NCBI GenBank assembly: GCA_900557475.1
Contig: USTA01000026.1
Location: forward strand, 1 to 8,628
DNA: 8,628 nt
Origin: an uncultured Clostridium sp.
GTDB lineage: Bacteria > Bacillota > Clostridia > TANB77 > CAG-508
Reading direction: 5' to 3'
The position numbers and the translations under genes were made by a program. The notes below the pieces were generated by a model, which did not search any database, was not told the origin of the DNA, and was given only the letters and a program-made list of their open reading frames with translations. Of the stretch, positions 5,934 to 8,628 are shown piece after piece (positions within the stretch are counted from its first letter, which is position 1; every line of letters starts with the position of its first letter).

Positions 5934-7110
5934 ATGGAATATACAAAAATAGGAAAAGAGTTAGAGATATATGAATCAATAGACTATATTGGAAAAGGAT
6001 TTCCAATAATCCTTCCAAACGGAGCAAAAATGATTAAAATATTGAGAGAACTTGTAGAAGGCGAAGAAGAAAAAAGAGGATATCAAATAGTAAGAACTCC
6101 GAGTGCTTCAAGAGCAGAAATATACATGATAGAGGATAGATGGGAGTTAGAAAAGGACGAGATTTTTACTGTAAAAAGAGAAGAAGATGAAAATTCTATT
6201 GTCCTTAGACCATATGTTAGACCATTCCATTGTAGTATTTATAATATAAAAGATCACAGCTATAAAGAGCTTCCTATAAAATATAGTGAAACTTCAACTG
6301 TGTTTAGAGATGAACCAACAAACAAAATAAAAGGACTAACTTGTATGAGGCAGTATTTATTCTCAGATGCAAGTATATTTTTTACAAAAGAGCAACTTGA
6401 AAAAGTTATAAAAGAGTCGGTAGAATTAGAAAACATTTTTATGGAAAAGCTGGGTTTAGATGTAGAATATAGAATATCTAATTGGGATGAAAAGAAAAAA
6501 GAAGAATATATTGGCACGATTCGGTGAATGGAATATGTGTTTAAATGTAATGGAAAAGGTCTTACAAGACAAGAAAATAGCTTATACTAAAAATGAAATG
6601 GCAAAAATGTATGGACCAAGTATACAAGTTTTTTATAATAATAAACTTCTTGCAAAAATAGAAATAGACTTTGAAATTCCACACAGATTTGACTTAAAAT
6701 ATACATCAAAAGAAGGAAATGCAGAGTTTCCGATGTATATACATAGACAAGACTTAGGATGCTATGAAAGTATGTTAGCAATACTTATAGAGAGATATGG
6801 AGGAGATTTTCCAACTTGGATGGCACCTGTACAATGCATTATAATACCAGAATATGATGAATATATTGACTATTCAAATGAAATGAAGGAAAAATTAAGA
6901 GAAAGACGAGTTAGAGTAGAGACGGATTTTTCAGATAAAACAGTTGCAGAGAAAATTAAAAGAGCTAAAAAATTTAAAATTCCATATATAGCTCTTATAG
7001 GTAAAGAAGAATTTAATAACAATAAAGTATCAGTAATAAGAAGAGGAAAAGAAGAAATTAAGGAATATACAATAGAAGAAGTTATGGAGAGATTTGACAG
7101 AAGAGGATGA
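5934..7110 (+). CDS. Threonyl-tRNA synthetase-like paralogue without TGS/editing domains, frame interrupted by a +1 shift at CGG-TGA
   Basis: Two frames join into a 391-residue ThrRS catalytic core plus anticodon-binding domain. GYQIVRTPSAS, KELPIKYSETSTVFRDEP (motif 2, Arg125 kept), CMRQYLFSDASIFFTKEQ, MYGPSIQ, IEIDFEIPHRFDL, YIHRQDLGCYESMLAILIER (motif 3 region) and FPTWMAPVQ all align with ThrRS. Normal ThrRS has ~640 residues; the N-terminal TGS and editing domains are absent, and the start (ATG 5934, SD AAAGGAG five bases upstream) is real. The zinc ligands of E. coli ThrRS (Cys334, His385, His511) correspond to Arg96, Ser147 and His270, so two are lost. The motif 3 arginine of 'GSMERF' is Ser279. 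The C-terminal anticodon-binding fold looks intact. Frame 1 ends at TGA 6525; skipping C6522 gives YIGTIGEWN, keeping family spacing (ThrRS 'IGSDEMW'). It is probably an aminoacyl-tRNA synthetase-like protein with altered or lost charging activity; the alternative is a decaying gene. Confidence 0.82.
6522..6528 (+). other. Putative +1 frameshift site CGG-TGA-A in the ThrRS-like gene
   Basis: The incoming frame reads GGC ACG ATT CGG TGA. The family-consistent frame is GGT GAA TGG AAT from 6523, one base later. As at 2041, the last sense codon is CGG, a stop follows directly, and dropping the C yields GGT. There is no homopolymer here to prompt a sequencing slip. ATTC/GAAT at 6519-6529 could form a tiny stem, too weak to matter. 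Confidence 0.5.
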
Positions 7111-7119
7111 AGGAAGTGA
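7110..7119 (+). promoter_or_regulatory. Shine-Dalgarno that sets the GTG start of the last gene
   Basis: AAGGAAGTGA differs by one base from the extended anti-SD complement and ends nine bases before the GTG at 7129. In-frame stops at 7117 and 7126 exclude an earlier start. Confidence 0.65.
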
Positions 7120-7128
7120 GATACTTAA

Positions 7129-8628
7129 GTGAATGAAGAAGTTTTAAATTATATAGGATTAGATTTAAATAATATTGATGAAGAATTAAAAGTAAAAGAA
7201 AAAATTAGCTTTAGTTCATATAACAATGGAAAATTATATAAAGTATACAAGCATTTAAATGTGGACGAAATAGATATTTTTATTACCCCATTAGATAGAG
7301 TTTCGGATTTAAAAGAAAGATTGAAATCGGCAATTCCGCTAGAAGAATATTTAAATACAGATAATTATGATGTAAGAAAAATATTTTTAGAAACGTTAGA
7401 AAAGGCATCAACAGAAAAAATTAGAAAGCTAGAGGAATTGCAAGAAAAATTAAATGAAAATATTCCGTATTTTGTAAGCTATGATGAAAATTATTTATGG
7501 CAGATATATTATTCTGAAGAAAACAAAAAATATTTTATGCTATTTCCAGCAAATGAAGGAGAAACTTCAGTATTATTTTATATAATAAAAAAGAAGCTTG
7601 AAAAAAAGTCAAGTAAAATTTTCGTACCAATAAATAAAATGGGATATAGCGAAAAACTAATTTCGGCAAAAGAGTTAGGTGATATTGAAAATTATATTTG
7701 GCTTTTTACAAACGAGTGGCCAAATATATATGAAGTTGATGAAGAAAACATATATATAACAGGGCATACAAAAATAGAGAATGATTTTGAAAGCAAATAT
7801 AGAATTATATTTAGAACTGGTGAAGATATTAAAAAATATTATATGTTCTTAAAAGTGCTATTTATAATAGAAACTGAGTCGAATTATAAGTATGAATTCA
7901 GTCCGTATATAAGCGAAAACGGAGAATTAGGAATTAAATATAAAAATGAGACAATAACAATTAAGAATTTAACTTCTTTTATAGATGAACAAACAAATTT
8001 GCAAAAGGCAAGAATGGTAAATATAGAAAAAGAAATAGAAAAAAATGAAAAAATATTAGAAGAGCTAAAAGAGTATATAAAAAAACAATCAGATATTTAC
8101 AAAATGCAAGAAAAGCAAATTGTAACATTCCTAGAATGTAAAAATAGTTTTTTTGGAAAAATCAGATTTTTTCTTAAAAACAAAAAAATTATCACGCCTA
8201 AGATTAATATAAAAATAGATGAAGAAAATGAAATAGAAGAGCCTAAACTTTCTAGTGAAGGTAGTTCGTATACTGTAAAAGAATTGATAAATAGTATTTT
8301 AGAAGTAGAGGAAATAGATAGTAAAAGTAGAAACATAAAAGCAGATATAAGAGCACTTAAACTGAAAAAAGAAAATTTAAATAGAAAAATTAAAAATGCT
8401 GAAGAATATATAAGAGAAATTGAAAAACATAAAAAAAGCATTTTTGAATTCTGGAAGTTTGCTAATAAAGACAAACTTATGGCACTAAATATTGGTGAAG
8501 AAACAGAAGAAAATGTTTCTAAGATAAAAGAACAATTTGATTTAGAACAGGATATGGAATATTTAGGAGAGAAAGCAGATTCTTTGCAACGAAGAAAATT
8601 ATCAAATGAAGAAATTGATGCAGTTTTT
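7129..8628 (+). CDS. Unrecognised coiled-coil-rich protein, N-terminal 500 residues (3' end outside window)
   Basis: The frame is open from GTG 7129 to the last base, so at least 500 residues are encoded and the C-terminus is missing. It starts VNEEVLNYIGLDLNNIDEEL. About residues 1-290 look like a globular mixed alpha/beta region, with aromatic-rich strands such as YDENYLWQIYYSEENKKYF and RIIFRTGEDIKKYYMFLK. Residues about 295-340 and 384-445 are Glu/Lys/Ile-rich heptad-like stretches, likely coiled coils, joined by a loop with FFGKIRFFLKNKK. Near the end, SIFEFWKFANKDKLMALNIG is notable. I see no signal peptide, membrane segment, Walker motif or nuclease motif, and I do not recognise a family. 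It follows the ThrRS-like gene after 18 bases, so the two are probably co-transcribed and may work together. Codon use matches the neighbours; there is one CGA and no CGG. Confidence 0.85.
   Translation, partial: MNEEVLNYIGLDLNNIDEELKVKEKISFSSYNNGKLYKVYKHLNVDEIDIFITPLDRVSDLKERLKSAIPLEEYLNTDNYDVRKIFLETLEKASTEKIRKLEELQEKLNENIPYFVSYDENYLWQIYYSEENKKYFMLFPANEGETSVLFYIIKKKLEKKSSKIFVPINKMGYSEKLISAKELGDIENYIWLFTNEWPNIYEVDEENIYITGHTKIENDFESKYRIIFRTGEDIKKYYMFLKVLFIIETESNYKYEFSPYISENGELGIKYKNETITIKNLTSFIDEQTNLQKARMVNIEKEIEKNEKILEELKEYIKKQSDIYKMQEKQIVTFLECKNSFFGKIRFFLKNKKIITPKINIKIDEENEIEEPKLSSEGSSYTVKELINSILEVEEIDSKSRNIKADIRALKLKKENLNRKIKNAEEYIREIEKHKKSIFEFWKFANKDKLMALNIGEETEENVSKIKEQFDLEQDMEYLGEKADSLQRRKLSNEEIDAVF

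Noticed and set aside
6525..6527. Selenocysteine, tryptophan or glycine at TGA in the ThrRS-like gene
   Set aside because: The downstream ThrRS homology lies in the next frame, and TGA is used as a true stop at 7108-7110. No SECIS-like structure is evident.
6487..7110. Independent second gene starting at ATG 6487
   Set aside because: It has no SD, its first residues (MKRKKKNILARF) do not match ThrRS, and homology joins smoothly across 6522. Internal initiation is not needed.
1..8628. CRISPR array, tRNA, rRNA, insertion sequence or T-box leader
   Set aside because: I saw no repeat-spacer pattern, cloverleaf, transposase motif or T-box sequence. The synthetase genes have short leaders with no room for a T-box.

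Overview
This is an AT-rich window (G+C below about a third by eye) whose gene content, strong AAAGGAG-type ribosome binding sites, preference for AGA arginine codons and a DUF4364-type regulator point to a low-GC Firmicute, most likely an uncultivated Clostridia-type (perhaps gut) bacterium. That placement is inference. The genetic code looks standard for stops: TAA, TAG and TGA all end genes, and TGG is tryptophan.

Layout. (1) 1-1734: the 3' end of a pilT-like type IV pilus retraction ATPase followed closely by a pilC/gspF inner-membrane platform gene, closed by a clear terminator at 1744-1771. (2) 1813-2725: a ROK-family sugar kinase whose reading frame is interrupted at 2041. (3) 2743-2821: a long hairpin between convergent units, then a 56-residue acidic protein on the minus strand (2837-3007) with its own promoter. 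(4) 3160-5167: a good extended -10 promoter, scpB (chromosome segregation) and a short prolyl-tRNA synthetase without the editing insertion, closed by a strong bidirectional terminator. (5) 5203-5736, minus: a DUF4364 winged-helix regulator. (6) 5934-7110: a threonyl-tRNA synthetase-like paralogue lacking the N-terminal domains and several active-site residues, with its frame interrupted at 6522, followed 18 bases later by an unrecognised coiled-coil-rich protein (7129 to the window end). No intergenic stretch exceeds about 300 bases, and I see no tRNA, rRNA, CRISPR array or insertion sequence.

The main observation is that the two frame interruptions are the same event in unrelated genes. In the kinase the upstream frame ends CCG CGG TAG; in the synthetase-like gene it ends ATT CGG TGA. 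In both, skipping one C makes the next codon GGT (Gly) and restores a complete family-length protein (303 and 391 residues). By manual reading, no other in-frame CGG codon occurs in roughly 2,600 codons of this window. Two random sequencing errors would not be expected to fall on the only two CGG codons, each directly followed by a stop. The pattern suggests programmed +1 frameshifting at CGG-stop, possibly because CGG is a hungry or unassigned codon in this lineage. Two sites are few, and a genome-wide count of CGG-TRR junctions would decide the matter.

A second point of interest is the synthetase-like protein itself. It has lost two of the three zinc ligands and the motif 3 arginine of threonyl-tRNA synthetase, so it probably has a job other than making Thr-tRNA(Thr).
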